DNA of 58,157 nt from Proteobacteria bacterium ST_bin11 (GCA_002083615.1 MSXO01000057.1:1-58157), one strand, 5' to 3'; numbered from the stretch's first letter, positions 26,618-35,282 are shown. The notes: generated by a model from the sequence alone, not told the origin. Program-made: numbers and translations.

Positions 26618-26788
26618 AAGACTCCTCGGGTTGCGAGATTACTCTCTTAGCTGGGTGTCTGGGAATTGGGGGCAAGATCACTGGCTTTTTATTGCCTAAT
26701 CGGGCAGGTTTTATTTCTTAGGCGGGTAGATGGTTAACAAAATACGGCGTGTTTTAATCAAAGCCGTAGCACTGGCGTAGCACCAATA

Positions 26789-26819
26789 AAAAAGGCCTAG
26801 GTGAAAAACACCTAAGCCT
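26789..26819 (-). terminator. Terminator of the tRNA-Thr transcript
   Basis: Read on the minus strand, a stem of 12 paired bases with one mismatch (AAAGGC-TTAGGTG / CACCTA-GCCTTT) and a 5-base loop is followed by a T run (complement of AATAAAAAAGG). It lies 11 bases past the 3' end of the tRNA. Confidence 0.85.
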
Positions 26820-26829
26820 TTGATATATA

Positions 26830-26905
26830 TGGAGCTGGCGATGGGACTCGAACCCGCGACCGGCTGATTACAAATCAGCTGCTCTACCAACTGAGCTACA
26901 CCAGC
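26830..26905 (-). tRNA. tRNA-Thr (anticodon UGU), CCA encoded
   Basis: The 76-base cloverleaf has an acceptor GCTGGTG/CGCCAGC (one G-U pair), D-arm GCTC…GAGC, anticodon arm GCTGA-TTTGTAA-TCAGC with anticodon TGT, T-arm GCGGG-TTCGAGT-CCCAT (4-5 pairs), discriminator T and encoded CCA. It reads Thr ACA and related codons. The IS remnant ends 150 bases downstream of it. Confidence 0.96.
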
Positions 26906-26979
26906 AATTTATTCGCGCATTATACCCGGTCTTTAGAACTTTTCCAGCATAAAGTTTGCTTTGGCTCGGCCAATTCCGC

Positions 26980-27822
26980 TCACACGCCCTGAATACTGCT
27001 CAGCATGCTGCCGATGTAATTGAGCGTTTGGTGTAGGAAAATAATCAATTCATCAAGCTTATCCTGCACAAACACCAGGAAATGACTATGGTTGAAGTTT
27101 TGATCTCGGAAAAAACTCAGGCCATTGTTGATCGTATTGCCGCCCATCAGCAGCATGATGAACGCCGCAGCTTTCAACATTAATCCGCGCAGTGTCACAC
27201 TCATTTTGCCGAAGGCGACACTGATAAACATCATCATAGGCAAAGTACCCGCGCCAAAGGCCAGCATCAACGCCCCGCCTTCCAGCAAAGTGGAGGCGGT
27301 GGTGGCTTTTACAGCCATCGCAAAAGTCAACATGCACGGCATCAAGCCGTTCAACAAACCGGCAATCACCGCCCCTAACAATGGCCCTCTTTGATTCGCT
27401 GTAGCGTAGCCCTTGCGTAACAGTTGCATGGGAATCAAGCGTATAGAGCCTTGCCAGGGTATCCAACCCAAGACGCCCAGCGCCAGAAAAATCACGACAG
27501 TACCCATCAACATTTGCAAGATACTTTGGATTTTGCCGAACAAGCCGCTGGCAATCAATACCACACCCAACGAGGCGGCCAACATCCCAATCAGGGTGTA
27601 CACAGAAATCCGCGCGGCTTGATAGGCAATATATGGCAGATAACTGCGGCTTTTCCCGGCCCGCATGAAGTAGCCGGATACCAAGGCGCCACACATCCCC
27701 AAGCAGTGCCCGCTGCCCAAGAACCCGGCAACGAAAGCCAAGGAATAATCGAACCCCGAAGCTGCTACAACTTCGCTCATACCATGCATGGCATGATCCA
27801 TACCTTCCATATTGTGTTCCAC
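26980..27822 (-). CDS. Sulfite exporter TauE/SafE-family membrane protein (metal-cluster type)
   Basis: 280 residues; the start is GTG at 27822, directly after the ATPase stop (TAA-GTG), so the two are translationally coupled. An ATG four codons in is an alternative. The N-terminus is Met/His-rich (MEHNMEGMDHAMHGM), a typical copper-binding pattern. Six or more membrane segments follow, with FLGSGHCLGMCGALVSGY (the GHC-GMCG motif of this branch) and LNGLMPCMLTFAMAV (the P-C motif). This branch is often found beside cytochrome-oxidase copper ATPases (ccoI/copA) and probably moves or delivers copper; 'sulfite exporter' is only the family label. Confidence 0.85.
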   Translation of the reverse strand: MEHNMEGMDHAMHGMSEVVAASGFDYSLAFVAGFLGSGHCLGMCGALVSGYFMRAGKSRSYLPYIAYQAARISVYTLIGMLAASLGVVLIASGLFGKIQSILQMLMGTVVIFLALGVLGWIPWQGSIRLIPMQLLRKGYATANQRGPLLGAVIAGLLNGLMPCMLTFAMAVKATTASTLLEGGALMLAFGAGTLPMMMFISVAFGKMSVTLRGLMLKAAAFIMLLMGGNTINNGLSFFRDQNFNHSHFLVFVQDKLDELIIFLHQTLNYIGSMLSSIQGV

Positions 27823-30273
27823 TTATTTATTCAATCGGAGTGAATTGACGATGACGGAAACGGAGCTCAAAGCCATTGCCGCAGACGCGATCATCGGATT
27901 GAGTTTGCCGAGCGCGGCTACCGGAATTGCGATGGTGTTGTAACCGAACGCCCAAAACAGATTTTGTTTGATGACACGGATGGTAAACGCGCTAAGTTCT
28001 ATGGTGTCGGTGACCTTGCCGATATCGCCTTGCACCAGGGTCAGGTCGGCGGATTCGATGGCAATATCGGTGCCGCTGCCGACAGCAAAGCCGACGTTGG
28101 CTGCCGCTAGCGCCGGCGCATCGTTGATACCGTCGCCTATCATGCCGACATTGTGGCCCTCTTCCTGCAATTGGCGAATAATTTCCAGCTTTTGTTCGGG
28201 CTTGGCGTTTGCAACCACATCGACTATGCCTACTCTATCCGCTATGTAATAAGCAGTTCTTTCGGTGTCACCGGTCACCATCATGGTTTTAATGCCCAAT
28301 TCGTGCAGACGCTGGATGGCTGCAGCGGCTTCCGGGCGCGGATTGTCGGCTATCGCAAATAAGGCAGCTTCTTTGCCGTTGATCGCCATGTAAACCGGGG
28401 TTTGTCCTTGATCGGCAAAATTGTCGGCCTGCTCGACTAAGCGACTGACATCGACTTGCTGATTTTCCAACCAAGCCCGATTTCCTAATAGCAATTTATA
28501 GCCGTCCACCTCGGCGCGAATACCATGACCGGTCTCGCTATAAAAATAGGCGCACTCCTGTAACTCGATACCCGCATCACGGGCGTATGTCACGACTGCT
28601 TTACCCAGAAAATGCTCTGAATTGTTCTCAGCGGACGCCGCCAGCATTACTAATTTGCTTTCGGCCAGACGGGATAATTTAAAGACTTTGCTTACCCTGG
28701 GTTTGCCTTCAGTGATGGTGCCGGTTTTATCGAAGACGATGGCGTTCAGTTTACTGGCAATTTCCAGACTTTCGCCGTTGCGGATGTAAACGCCCTGCTT
28801 CGCCGCCTGGCCGGTTCCAACCATGATCGCTGCGGGTGTGGCCAACCCCAACGCACAAGGACAAGCGATCAACAAAACGGTGATGGCATTGCCAAAGGCA
28901 AAAGCAAATGGGGCGCCAGCAATCAGCCAACCGGCAAGGGTGGCTCCGGAAATAGCCATCACCGCCGGAACGAATACTGCAGAAATTTTATCGACCTGCT
29001 TCTGAATCGGCAGCTTCGCAGCCTGAGCTTGGTCGACCATATGCACGATGCCCGCCAGCACGGTATCCATGCCTATCGCCGTAGCCTTGATATGCAACAC
29101 GCCGTTGCCATTGACACAGCCGCCAATCACCTGTTGACCGACGCTCTTCACCACCGGCATGCTCTCGCCCGTGATCATGGCTTCATCGACAGTGGAGAGA
29201 CCGAAAATCACTACGCCGTCGGTTGGAATTTTTTCGCCCGGTCTGACCAACATGACATCGTCTATCTGAATGTCGTCAACATCGACACAGCGCTCGCTGC
29301 CATCATCCAGCAGTAAAGTGGCGGTTTGCGGTTGCAGGTCGACCAACTTGCGGATGGCTTCCCCAGCCTTGCCTCTGGCTCGCTCTTCTAAATAGCGCCC
29401 CAACAACACAAAAGTGATGATCGCCGCCGCCGCTTCGAAATAGACATGGCCGCGCCGCCTGAACAGGGATGGAATGCTATAACCGTAAGCCGAGCCCACG
29501 CCCAGCGCAATCAAGCTGTCCATATTGACCGCGCGCTGTTTGGCCAGCCGATAGGCCTTGCTGAAAAACTGGCTGCCGGTGCCGAACACAACCTGGGTGG
29601 TCAACGCAAACTGCAACCAATGCATCCAGTTGCGGCTACCCATCAGCATGGCTATCGTCACCACGGGTGCGGTTAAGAGCCCTGCCCATACAAATCGACG
29701 CCGGGCCACGTCAATTCGTTGCAACTCCTTTTCGATGAGCTTCTTCCGCTGCGAGAGCGTGTCGATGGGCATGGCGCTATAACCCAGTTTTTCGATTTTA
29801 TCGATCACCTCCGCTTTGCTGATCTGGCCCTGCACGGTAACGGTTTCGGTGGCAAAATTGACGCCGGCTTTTTTAACCCGTTCGTCGCGGTTCAACACCA
29901 TTTCGATCAACAATGCGCAAGATGCGCAACTCATGCCCTGCACAGCCAAATCTATATCTTGCAACGGGCCTTCGAGGGATTTTTTCTTATCTTTTTTTAA
30001 CTCGGTTTGCTTGAGCGCAATATTGCCAAGCACTGCGTCCAACATAGTCAGCAAGTTTTTCGTCGGCAATCGGTCGGAATCGAATTCTATAACGACCGAA
30101 CCAATCTGAAACACAGTGCGCACGCTGCTAATTTCTGCGCGTTTTTTTAGCAGAATTTCCAGAATGTAACCGCGCTCAGGATCGTTAAGCAACACCGGCG
30201 TAATAATCCGAATCCGATTTTTTAGTTGATGTCGAACGGAAAAATGCGCGTAGTGTCGAGTATCGGTTTCCAT
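27823..30273 (-). CDS. Heavy-metal (copper-type) P1B ATPase
   Basis: 816 residues from the ATG at 30273 (a TTG lies 6 bases upstream). Residues ~5-85 form a degenerate HMA-like domain without CxxC (HYAHFSVRHQLKNRIRI). Residues ~110-175 form a full HMA with GMSCASC. Then come the membrane core with the ion motif CPC (LIACPCALGLATPAA), the phosphorylation loop DKTGTITEGKP, HGI/HP region FYSETGHGIRAEV, TGD and GDGINDAPAL. CPC with a CxxC HMA fits Cu(I) export, or supply to secreted/oxidase copper proteins. First gene pair of a cluster with TauE/SafE and four small proteins. CopA versus CcoI/CtpA subtype is not resolved. Confidence 0.93.
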   Translation of the reverse strand: METDTRHYAHFSVRHQLKNRIRIITPVLLNDPERGYILEILLKKRAEISSVRTVFQIGSVVIEFDSDRLPTKNLLTMLDAVLGNIALKQTELKKDKKKSLEGPLQDIDLAVQGMSCASCALLIEMVLNRDERVKKAGVNFATETVTVQGQISKAEVIDKIEKLGYSAMPIDTLSQRKKLIEKELQRIDVARRRFVWAGLLTAPVVTIAMLMGSRNWMHWLQFALTTQVVFGTGSQFFSKAYRLAKQRAVNMDSLIALGVGSAYGYSIPSLFRRRGHVYFEAAAAIITFVLLGRYLEERARGKAGEAIRKLVDLQPQTATLLLDDGSERCVDVDDIQIDDVMLVRPGEKIPTDGVVIFGLSTVDEAMITGESMPVVKSVGQQVIGGCVNGNGVLHIKATAIGMDTVLAGIVHMVDQAQAAKLPIQKQVDKISAVFVPAVMAISGATLAGWLIAGAPFAFAFGNAITVLLIACPCALGLATPAAIMVGTGQAAKQGVYIRNGESLEIASKLNAIVFDKTGTITEGKPRVSKVFKLSRLAESKLVMLAASAENNSEHFLGKAVVTYARDAGIELQECAYFYSETGHGIRAEVDGYKLLLGNRAWLENQQVDVSRLVEQADNFADQGQTPVYMAINGKEAALFAIADNPRPEAAAAIQRLHELGIKTMMVTGDTERTAYYIADRVGIVDVVANAKPEQKLEIIRQLQEEGHNVGMIGDGINDAPALAAANVGFAVGSGTDIAIESADLTLVQGDIGKVTDTIELSAFTIRVIKQNLFWAFGYNTIAIPVAALGKLNPMIASAAMALSSVSVIVNSLRLNK

Positions 30274-30338
30274 AAGCAACTGAGGATTAGATTGACGATA
30301 AGCCGATCCATCAAGCAGATTGGAGCGGCGTTAACAAC

Positions 30339-30953
30339 TTACTTAGGGCGGCGTGAACGAACTAATAGGAAAAACAAATAAAACACCGCCATCCACTCGT
30401 AACGATGCACGATCGGTTTGACCAACCACTCTTGGGTAATGCGCGTCCAATGCGTTTTGATCAGATACAGCACCAACACATCGTTTAAGAAATCTATGGT
30501 GGCTTTCTCAGGATCCTTAAACAAAGCCTTGGGGCCTTTCGTACCGATCTTGCCCACAATCTTGGCGGCTTGAACCGTTTCCTTGCCGGCTTGATATTTC
30601 TGCTGAAACCATCCGCCGATCCGACTGTGCTTCAAACGTTTTGTTATACCGAGCACAGACTTTTTCGCCTGCTCCGCCAGCGGCTTGCTCTCGAAATGAC
30701 CGAGCTTTTCCAACTCCGAAAGTGTTTGAAATAGCTGATTTGCTAAGCAAGTAAAGCTACAGATACTTTCTTCGTAACGGATTGATAATTTGCCCTGATT
30801 TCGATAAAGATTCACGGATTGCACGCCTGCAATCTCTCTTAGTTTGCCGCTTATTAAGGCTGACACAGCAGGCTGACACGCTCGAGCAGGGATTTGAAAC
30901 CGCACGTGTCCATCATGTCGATAACGTAGTACAAATTCTTTTTGAATAGCCAT
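30339..30953 (-). CDS. HMA2-like protein with C-terminal membrane segment
   Basis: 204 residues from the ATG at 30953. The N-terminus (FVLRYRHDGHVRFQIPARAC, IAGVQSVNLYRNQGKLSIRY) resembles the CxxC-less HMA-like module at the start of the neighbouring ATPase (residues 5-85). The middle is basic and helical (KQAKKSVLGITKRLKHSR-type), and the C-terminus has a hydrophobic segment (YEWMAVFYLFFLLV) next to a basic end. It lacks metal-binding cysteines in an HMA loop, so it may act by interaction with the ATPase rather than by carrying metal. Same direction as the ATPase, 65 bases upstream. Confidence 0.75.
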   Translation of the reverse strand: MAIQKEFVLRYRHDGHVRFQIPARACQPAVSALISGKLREIAGVQSVNLYRNQGKLSIRYEESICSFTCLANQLFQTLSELEKLGHFESKPLAEQAKKSVLGITKRLKHSRIGGWFQQKYQAGKETVQAAKIVGKIGTKGPKALFKDPEKATIDFLNDVLVLYLIKTHWTRITQEWLVKPIVHRYEWMAVFYLFFLLVRSRRPK

Positions 30954-30971
30954 AGTCAAGACAATAAAGTA

Positions 30972-31008
30972 AAACGGGTGGCCCTGTGTCTACAGGAACC
31001 ACCCGTTC
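30972..31008 (-). terminator. Hairpin terminator (minus strand) after the 98-residue gene
   Basis: A stem of 9 bp (AACGGGTGG / CCACCCGTT) with an inner CTGT/ACAG stem is followed on the minus strand by a T-rich tract (complement of AATAAAGTAAAA). It sits between the small membrane protein gene (31054-31350) and the HMA-like gene, so the cluster may be at least two transcripts, or the hairpin may attenuate. Confidence 0.65.
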
Positions 31009-31053
31009 TGGTTACAGCCAAATGTTCAAGATCAACGATGAAGTCCAGCAGGC

Positions 31054-31350
31054 CTAATTGCCTTCTTTTACTTCGGCAACAATATCTTCTAGATTCTCTT
31101 TTTGATGCAACACAAAATCCTTGCCGGCATCAATTGTCTTTGTGGCACTGGAGATAATTTCCTTTCTGTATTTATATACAAAATACCCAGCTACCATGCC
31201 GGCACCAAACACCAAAACGGGGTGTTTCTTCAATATAGCCATCAACTTTCCTCCAGTGTTTACAGTTGCAGTGGCTAGTGTACCAGCCACCACCTGCTTA
31301 GTCATGGATGAATGATTTGGGTCTTTCTTTGACTTATGTACATGCGCCAT
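31054..31350 (-). CDS. Small membrane-anchored protein of the metal cluster (YtxH-like)
   Basis: 98 residues. His/Lys-rich N-terminus (MAHVHKSKKDPNHSS), one membrane segment with glycine spacing (HPVLVFGAGMVAGYFVYKYR), then an amphipathic charged helix ending in KENLEDIVAEVKEGN. It resembles YtxH-type small proteins in layout but lacks a recognisable family signature. Its place next to an ATPase and HMA-like gene suggests a supporting role in metal handling. Confidence 0.7.
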   Translation of the reverse strand: MAHVHKSKKDPNHSSMTKQVVAGTLATATVNTGGKLMAILKKHPVLVFGAGMVAGYFVYKYRKEIISSATKTIDAGKDFVLHQKENLEDIVAEVKEGN

Positions 31351-31368
31351 CTGCGTTCTCGTTGCTGC

Positions 31369-31554
31369 TTAAGACTTTGTCGGTGTTGAATTGTCAGTAT
31401 CGTCTGGCAATACTTGCGCTTCGTGCAGCATTTGGTAAATACCTTTACAACCTTCACAACAAAAGCGTCTTTCCCCTTCTACGGTTTTTAACTTAAACCC
31501 TTCCACTTCAACGGCCAAACCGCACAGATCACAGCTTTTCTTGTTTTCATCCAT
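31369..31554 (-). CDS. Small cysteine-rich metal-binding (heavy-metal ATPase zinc-finger-like) protein
   Basis: 61 residues: CDLCG near the N-terminus, then KTVEGERRFCCEGCKGIYQM. The CxxC ... FCCxGC pattern is the one found at the N-terminus of many heavy-metal ATPases and CcoI proteins ('putative metal-binding domain'). Here it is a stand-alone protein, 18 bases upstream of the next gene. Probably a soluble metal carrier or sensor for the ATPase encoded downstream. Confidence 0.85.
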   Translation of the reverse strand: MDENKKSCDLCGLAVEVEGFKLKTVEGERRFCCEGCKGIYQMLHEAQVLPDDTDNSTPTKS

Positions 31555-31670
31555 CTTCGCACGAACCCATTACTAATTGCCCAATGCATTCTAACCCTCA
31601 GCGCAAATTATAGTCGCTTAATCAGCCGGGCAAAACGACCTTTTTATGAAAGGGGGAATTCAAATACGAC

Positions 31671-31880
31671 TTATCTTTTACCGTGAGCGGCGCGACTCGA
31701 TGCCTTCATCAAAGCAATTCTCAACGCACCTGTAAGGCTTGCACTCAGACCAAGGCGCATCGCCAAAGCCGGCACTAAAATCATCGAAGCGACGGCCAAA
31801 CCGGCCCCCAGCACAAGACCGGCCGTGTTGATTTGTTGAGCCACCACTTCTTGATTTGCAACAATTAACTCTTGAGTCAT
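31671..31880 (-). CDS. Small hydrophobic protein, first gene of the metal cluster
   Basis: 69 residues from the ATG at 31880, preferred over an upstream codon because GAGGTAAATC precedes it. MTQELIVANQEVVAQQINTA then a Gly/Ala/Leu membrane segment (GLVLGAGLAVASMILVPALA), a second hydrophobic stretch, and a basic end (KASSRAAHGKR). No family is recognised. Because it is first in the cluster and has a 20-bp palindrome upstream, its promoter probably drives the metal genes. Confidence 0.65.
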   Translation of the reverse strand: MTQELIVANQEVVAQQINTAGLVLGAGLAVASMILVPALAMRLGLSASLTGALRIALMKASSRAAHGKR

Positions 31881-31943
31881 TGATTTACCTCGCACAGAAA
31901 AAATGAAATCTATCCGAGGTAAAAAAGCACAAAGGGTGCCAAT

Positions 31944-31963
31944 ATATAATCATATGATTATAT
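31944..31963. promoter_or_regulatory. Perfect 20-bp AT-rich palindrome, possible operator
   Basis: ATATAATCATATGATTATAT is its own reverse complement, with no mismatch. It sits 64 bases upstream of the ATG at 31880, between lysC and the metal cluster in the promoter region, so an operator for a dimeric regulator is a reasonable guess. It does not fit the FNR or CueR consensus well, so the regulator is open. Confidence 0.55.
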
Positions 31964-32081
31964 TAAACTAACCCAAACCCATTCAAAACAATTAACTAAA
32001 AATAAGTGAAATGCCGCGTTATTTATAAGTTATTTAACACAGTTTTTTTAATTTTGGCCTCACCCAAGCTTGGCAGTAAAA

Positions 32082-33302
32082 TTATTCTTGGTCTAAGCCG
32101 AAAGCGGTATGCAGCGACCGGACAGCCAGTTCCAAATATTTCTCATCCACGACCACGGAAATCTTGATTTCGGAAGTAGAGATCATCTGGATATTGATCC
32201 CTTCGTCGGCCAACACCTTAAACATCGTGCTGGCAATGCCGGCATGCGAGCGCATCCCCACACCGACGATAGACACCTTGACGATACCGCTGTCGCCGAT
32301 GATAGTGGTGTTGCCGCCCAAGTCGGCGCGCAAACTTTCCAACACTTTTTGCGCCCGCACAAAGTCGTTGCGATTCACCGTGAAGGTGAAATCAGTCGTG
32401 CCGTTGGCGGAAATGTTCTGCACGATCATGTCCACTTCGATGTTCTCGGCGGCGATCGGGCCCAGGATCTTTGACGCCACACCCGGCAGATCAGGCACGC
32501 CGGTCAAGGTCAGCTTGGCCTCGTCCCGATTAAACGCGATGCCTGAAATTAACGCTCTTTCCATTTCTGTTTCCTCGTAGGTAATTAGGGTGCCGTTGCC
32601 TGCCATAAATGAAGACAAAACGCGCAATTTGACTTTGTATTTGCCGGCGAATTCTACCGAACGGATTTGCAAGACTTTCGAGCCCGAGCTGGCCATTTCC
32701 AGCATTTCCTCGAAGGTGATGCGATCCAGACGGCGGGCTTTGGGGACCACGCGTGGGTCGGTGGTATAGACCCCATCCACGTCGGTGTAGATATGGCACT
32801 CGTCAGCCTTCAAGGCCGCCGCTAATGCCGCGCCCGTCGTGTCCGAACCGCCGCGCCCCAGCGTGGTGATATTGCCCTGCTCATCCACACCCTGGAAGCC
32901 GGCTACAACCACCACTCGACCAGCATCCAGATCCGCACGCATATTGGCTTCGTCAATTTCCCGAATCCGCGCTTTGGTATGGGCACTATCGGTGAGAATT
33001 CGTACCTGTGCACCGGTATAGGAACGCGCCTCGCAACCCAACTGGTGCAACGCCATCGACAGCAAAGCGATGGTGACTTGCTCGCCGGTGGACAGCAACA
33101 CGTCCAACTCCCGGTCGGTGGGCAACGGCTGTATTTCTTTAGCCAGGCCGACGAGGCGATTTGTCTCGCCGCTCATCGCCGACACCACCACCACAATCTG
33201 ATCGCCCGCGTCTCGAGCGTTTTTTACTTTCTCAGCAACCGCCTTGATACGTTCCACCGTACCAACGGAAGTGCCGCCAAATTTATAGACGTACAATGCC
33301 AT
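32082..33302 (-). CDS. lysC: Aspartate kinase
   Basis: 406 residues. KFGGTSVGTVERIKAVAEKV at the N-terminus (ATP-binding K-F-G-G), GRGGSDTTGAALAAALKADE, TDVDGVYTTDPRVVPKARRL, and two C-terminal ACT regions (GVPDLPGVASKIL, GVGMRSHAGIASTMF, STSEIKISVVV). It catalyses the first step of lysine, threonine, methionine and diaminopimelate synthesis; the ACT domains make it feedback-sensitive. In many gammaproteobacteria lysC directly follows alaS and precedes csrA. Here 3.7 kb separates it from alaS, and no csrA is found downstream. Confidence 0.96.
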   Translation of the reverse strand: MALYVYKFGGTSVGTVERIKAVAEKVKNARDAGDQIVVVVSAMSGETNRLVGLAKEIQPLPTDRELDVLLSTGEQVTIALLSMALHQLGCEARSYTGAQVRILTDSAHTKARIREIDEANMRADLDAGRVVVVAGFQGVDEQGNITTLGRGGSDTTGAALAAALKADECHIYTDVDGVYTTDPRVVPKARRLDRITFEEMLEMASSGSKVLQIRSVEFAGKYKVKLRVLSSFMAGNGTLITYEETEMERALISGIAFNRDEAKLTLTGVPDLPGVASKILGPIAAENIEVDMIVQNISANGTTDFTFTVNRNDFVRAQKVLESLRADLGGNTTIIGDSGIVKVSIVGVGMRSHAGIASTMFKVLADEGINIQMISTSEIKISVVVDEKYLELAVRSLHTAFGLDQE

Positions 33303-33480
33303 GTTTTTATTGACCTTTTGGCTTTTTATTACTCCCTCGCCGTACCGGAGAGGGTTGGAGTGAAGAGAATCACCAGCGATCTCATCTTTTAGATTTGTAC
33401 TTACTAAGCGATTTTTTGCTTGATACCGCCAAGATGACGAGCAATTTTAACGCGAGATACCTATTTACCCGACAAAATTA

Positions 33481-33900
33481 TCAGGGATCAGCAGTCGGTG
33501 AAAAGAACGCATTAAAGCCCCTTGATTCAAGTCCGATTTTCAACTGATTGTCGCCGGTCCATAGCAAACCGCCCATTTCGATGGTCAGCGCGACAAACAA
33601 CAAATCTTTTGCATCCACATCTCTCACCAACACCCACGCTTTTTGTAAAGCCTCGACCGAGATACTGTTTTCATCAAAGAAATCGATATGTCGAATCAAC
33701 TCATAAAGTAGCTCTAGGACTTCATCCTGCGAATGCTTACTGACCGCGCAGATTTTTTCTTTGTATTTAAACAATTCGACAAAGCCATATTTAGGCATCA
33801 ATAACGGCTGCTCCGAGCGCAACAACAATGTGGCTATATTGGAGTTTTTATTTACCAATGCCGAAAAAACGATATTGGTATCAACAGTCACCGGTTTCAT
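33481..33900 (-). CDS. PIN-domain ribonuclease toxin (VapC-like)
   Basis: 139 residues. PIN-fold acidic residues are in place: VDTNIVFSAL (D7), MPKYGFVELFKYK (E), WVLVRDVDAKDLLFVALTIE (D pair) and LLWTGDNQLK (D). These coordinate the metal that cleaves RNA. It overlaps the 72-residue upstream gene by 4 bases, the usual arrangement for a toxin-antitoxin pair. Lower similarity to true VapC at the C-terminus; the name is by family type only. Confidence 0.85.
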   Translation of the reverse strand: MKPVTVDTNIVFSALVNKNSNIATLLLRSEQPLLMPKYGFVELFKYKEKICAVSKHSQDEVLELLYELIRHIDFFDENSISVEALQKAWVLVRDVDAKDLLFVALTIEMGGLLWTGDNQLKIGLESRGFNAFFSPTADP

Positions 33901-34115
33901 TTAATTTTTGCCAGAAACCTTTCCTGATTCTCCCGCCACCAATTTTCTTTCAATTCATTATCAAGCAAACTTGTATCATCATCGCTCATCTGGCTTTTAG
34001 AAATCAGCTCCTTAACACGCAGCGTTTCAATCAATCTTGTCAATTCGTTCGCCGACAAAAACTCTTTGGAGAAACTTAAATTGATTGTTTTGTCTGTGGT
34101 TTGGTAAGTCAACAT
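33897..34115 (-). CDS. Antitoxin-like partner of the PIN protein
   Basis: 72 residues, overlapping the toxin start by 4 bases (ATGA-type). Predicted strand then helices: MLTYQTTDKTINLSFSKEFL, ELTRLIETLRVKELIS, then an acidic linker and a basic Trp/Arg-containing end (LKENWWRENQERFLAKIK), as often found in the toxin-binding tail of antitoxins. No DNA-binding family is recognised. Identification rests mainly on the overlap and the size. Confidence 0.65.
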   Translation of the reverse strand: MLTYQTTDKTINLSFSKEFLSANELTRLIETLRVKELISKSQMSDDDTSLLDNELKENWWRENQERFLAKIK

Positions 34116-34137
34116 GGTTAGGGCCTCTGATTTAAAT

Positions 34138-34403
34138 AATGTGTCGCTATCGCGACGAGTTATTTTAATGTCGGTTCTCGGACCGACGGCCGAGATACTT
34201 TCTTTTGCCTCGCCAAAAGAAAGTATCCAAAGAAAAGGCGCCCCGGATGCCGCTTAATTCCTGCGCTCCTCGCTTTTGTAGAGGGTCGCCAGAAGGGGCT
34301 CCTGCCCCTCTGCCGACGTGCGGCATCCCTGCCGCACCCCTCCGGGCTATTCTCTACAAAAGCTCCGGTGCTCGGCGCGGCAAACGGGACAAAAACCATC
34401 CCC
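34138..34403 (+). repeat. Structured repeat, copy A (~266 bp), inverted relative to copy B
   Basis: It begins AATGTGTCGC and ends in GCTCCGGTGCTCGGCGCGGC followed by ACGGGACAAAA. It contains a 14-bp hairpin (GATACTTTCTTTTG / CAAAAGAAAGTATC, 34194-34227) and a second hairpin GTGCGGCA-TCCC-TGCCGCAC (34318-34337). The same element occurs inverted at 36211-36476. Any frames inside are not coding. Such repeats with the GCTCCGGTGCTCGGCGCGGC box are common in several gammaproteobacterial genomes (from memory). Confidence 0.88.
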
Positions 34404-34558
34404 CTATTTAAAGCAAACCAGATAATTTCGATTTCGAATGTAGGGTACGCATCGCGTACCATTTTCAGATTGCCCTATTAATATCCAAAGCCAACAAAAA
34501 ATATGCAATAAACACCCTACATGACTAAAGGATTCAATTCCAAGAAATCATAGTAAAG

Positions 34559-35257
34559 CTACTTGTAGTTGTTAGATAAACACTTTTCTGAAACAGCATC
34601 ACCAAAGGAAAGAATAACTTTTTCAGCAATCAAAAGGTAAAACTCCACAGCCTGTAAACTTGCTATCCAGTGGTCATCAACAATATCAAGAGCGAGTCCA
34701 CTGCGTCCTATCTTGATAATTTTGTGTTTCAATGTTGGTGAAAGCTGTCCCCCCGTATGAGCAAACGAATTCCGCAAGTCTTTCAGCTCAAAAAGTTTTC
34801 CTCGCAAGCCATTAGAGGCAAACAAAGGGACACCTATTTGTTGCTTAGCATACCTCTCAGCGGACGAAAGAAAGTCTTTCTTAGGCTCTTTTTTGAAGGG
34901 AATCGAATGTTTTGTTGCGATTTGCCAATGCCTAAATATGCTTTCCAGACCAAACTCAAATGCTGCGTAACAAGATACCAGAACACCACCCCACACTAAG
35001 CGTGGAAGAACGGTTGATTCATCTCGCTGGACGCTTTCTAGTTCGCTCTCACATTCACCAACATTCACTGGTTCGGTCTCTGACTTGATGCGTGCGCTCA
35101 GCCGCACTTTTTGTTGAGCAGTGGCATGAGGCAGAAAGTCATTAACGATCTTCACATAGCGTCGCAAGTCAGAGAAAGCGTCAATTGCCCATGGAAATTC
35201 ACATAACTCATCCAGCAATGAAAATACTTCATTAGAGGGGGAATCAATCTTGGCCAT
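34559..35257 (-). CDS. HEPN-like (MAE_28990/MAE_18760-type) putative ribonuclease
   Basis: 232 residues. The C-terminal half has the HEPN signature LRNSFAH (R-x4-H) within ELKDLRNSFAHTGGQ, preceded by a predicted helix GVLVSCYAAFEFGLESIFRH, as in MAE_28990/MAE_18760-type HEPN proteins. HEPN domains with RxxxxH are mostly RNases in toxin-antitoxin and phage-defence systems. The N-terminal ~85 residues are helical and not recognised. It is 25 bases after the coiled-coil gene in the same direction, so probably one operon. It lies between inverted repeats A and B. Confidence 0.72.
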   Translation of the reverse strand: MAKIDSPSNEVFSLLDELCEFPWAIDAFSDLRRYVKIVNDFLPHATAQQKVRLSARIKSETEPVNVGECESELESVQRDESTVLPRLVWGGVLVSCYAAFEFGLESIFRHWQIATKHSIPFKKEPKKDFLSSAERYAKQQIGVPLFASNGLRGKLFELKDLRNSFAHTGGQLSPTLKHKIIKIGRSGLALDIVDDHWIASLQAVEFYLLIAEKVILSFGDAVSEKCLSNNYK

Positions 35258-35282
35258 GACAAAGCGAACCTATTCAAAAACG

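Larger units (their letters stand above)
25512..26680 (-). mobile_element. Decayed IS3-family insertion sequence
   Basis: Inverted ends are visible: TGATCTTGCCCC at 25512-25523 and its complement GGGGCAAGATCA at 26669-26680, with further partial matches inward (…CAGACAG / CTGTCTGGG-like). Between them lie a short orfA frame and a broken orfB on the minus strand. No clear target-site duplication flanks the ends, and the transposase has several stops and frameshifts, so the element is old and immobile. It separates tamB from tRNA-Thr. Confidence 0.85.

Noticed and set aside
31944..31963. FNR/ANR site at the 20-bp palindrome
   Set aside because: The FNR consensus is TTGAT-N4-ATCAA; here the half-site is AATC-ATAT-GATT, with the wrong bases.
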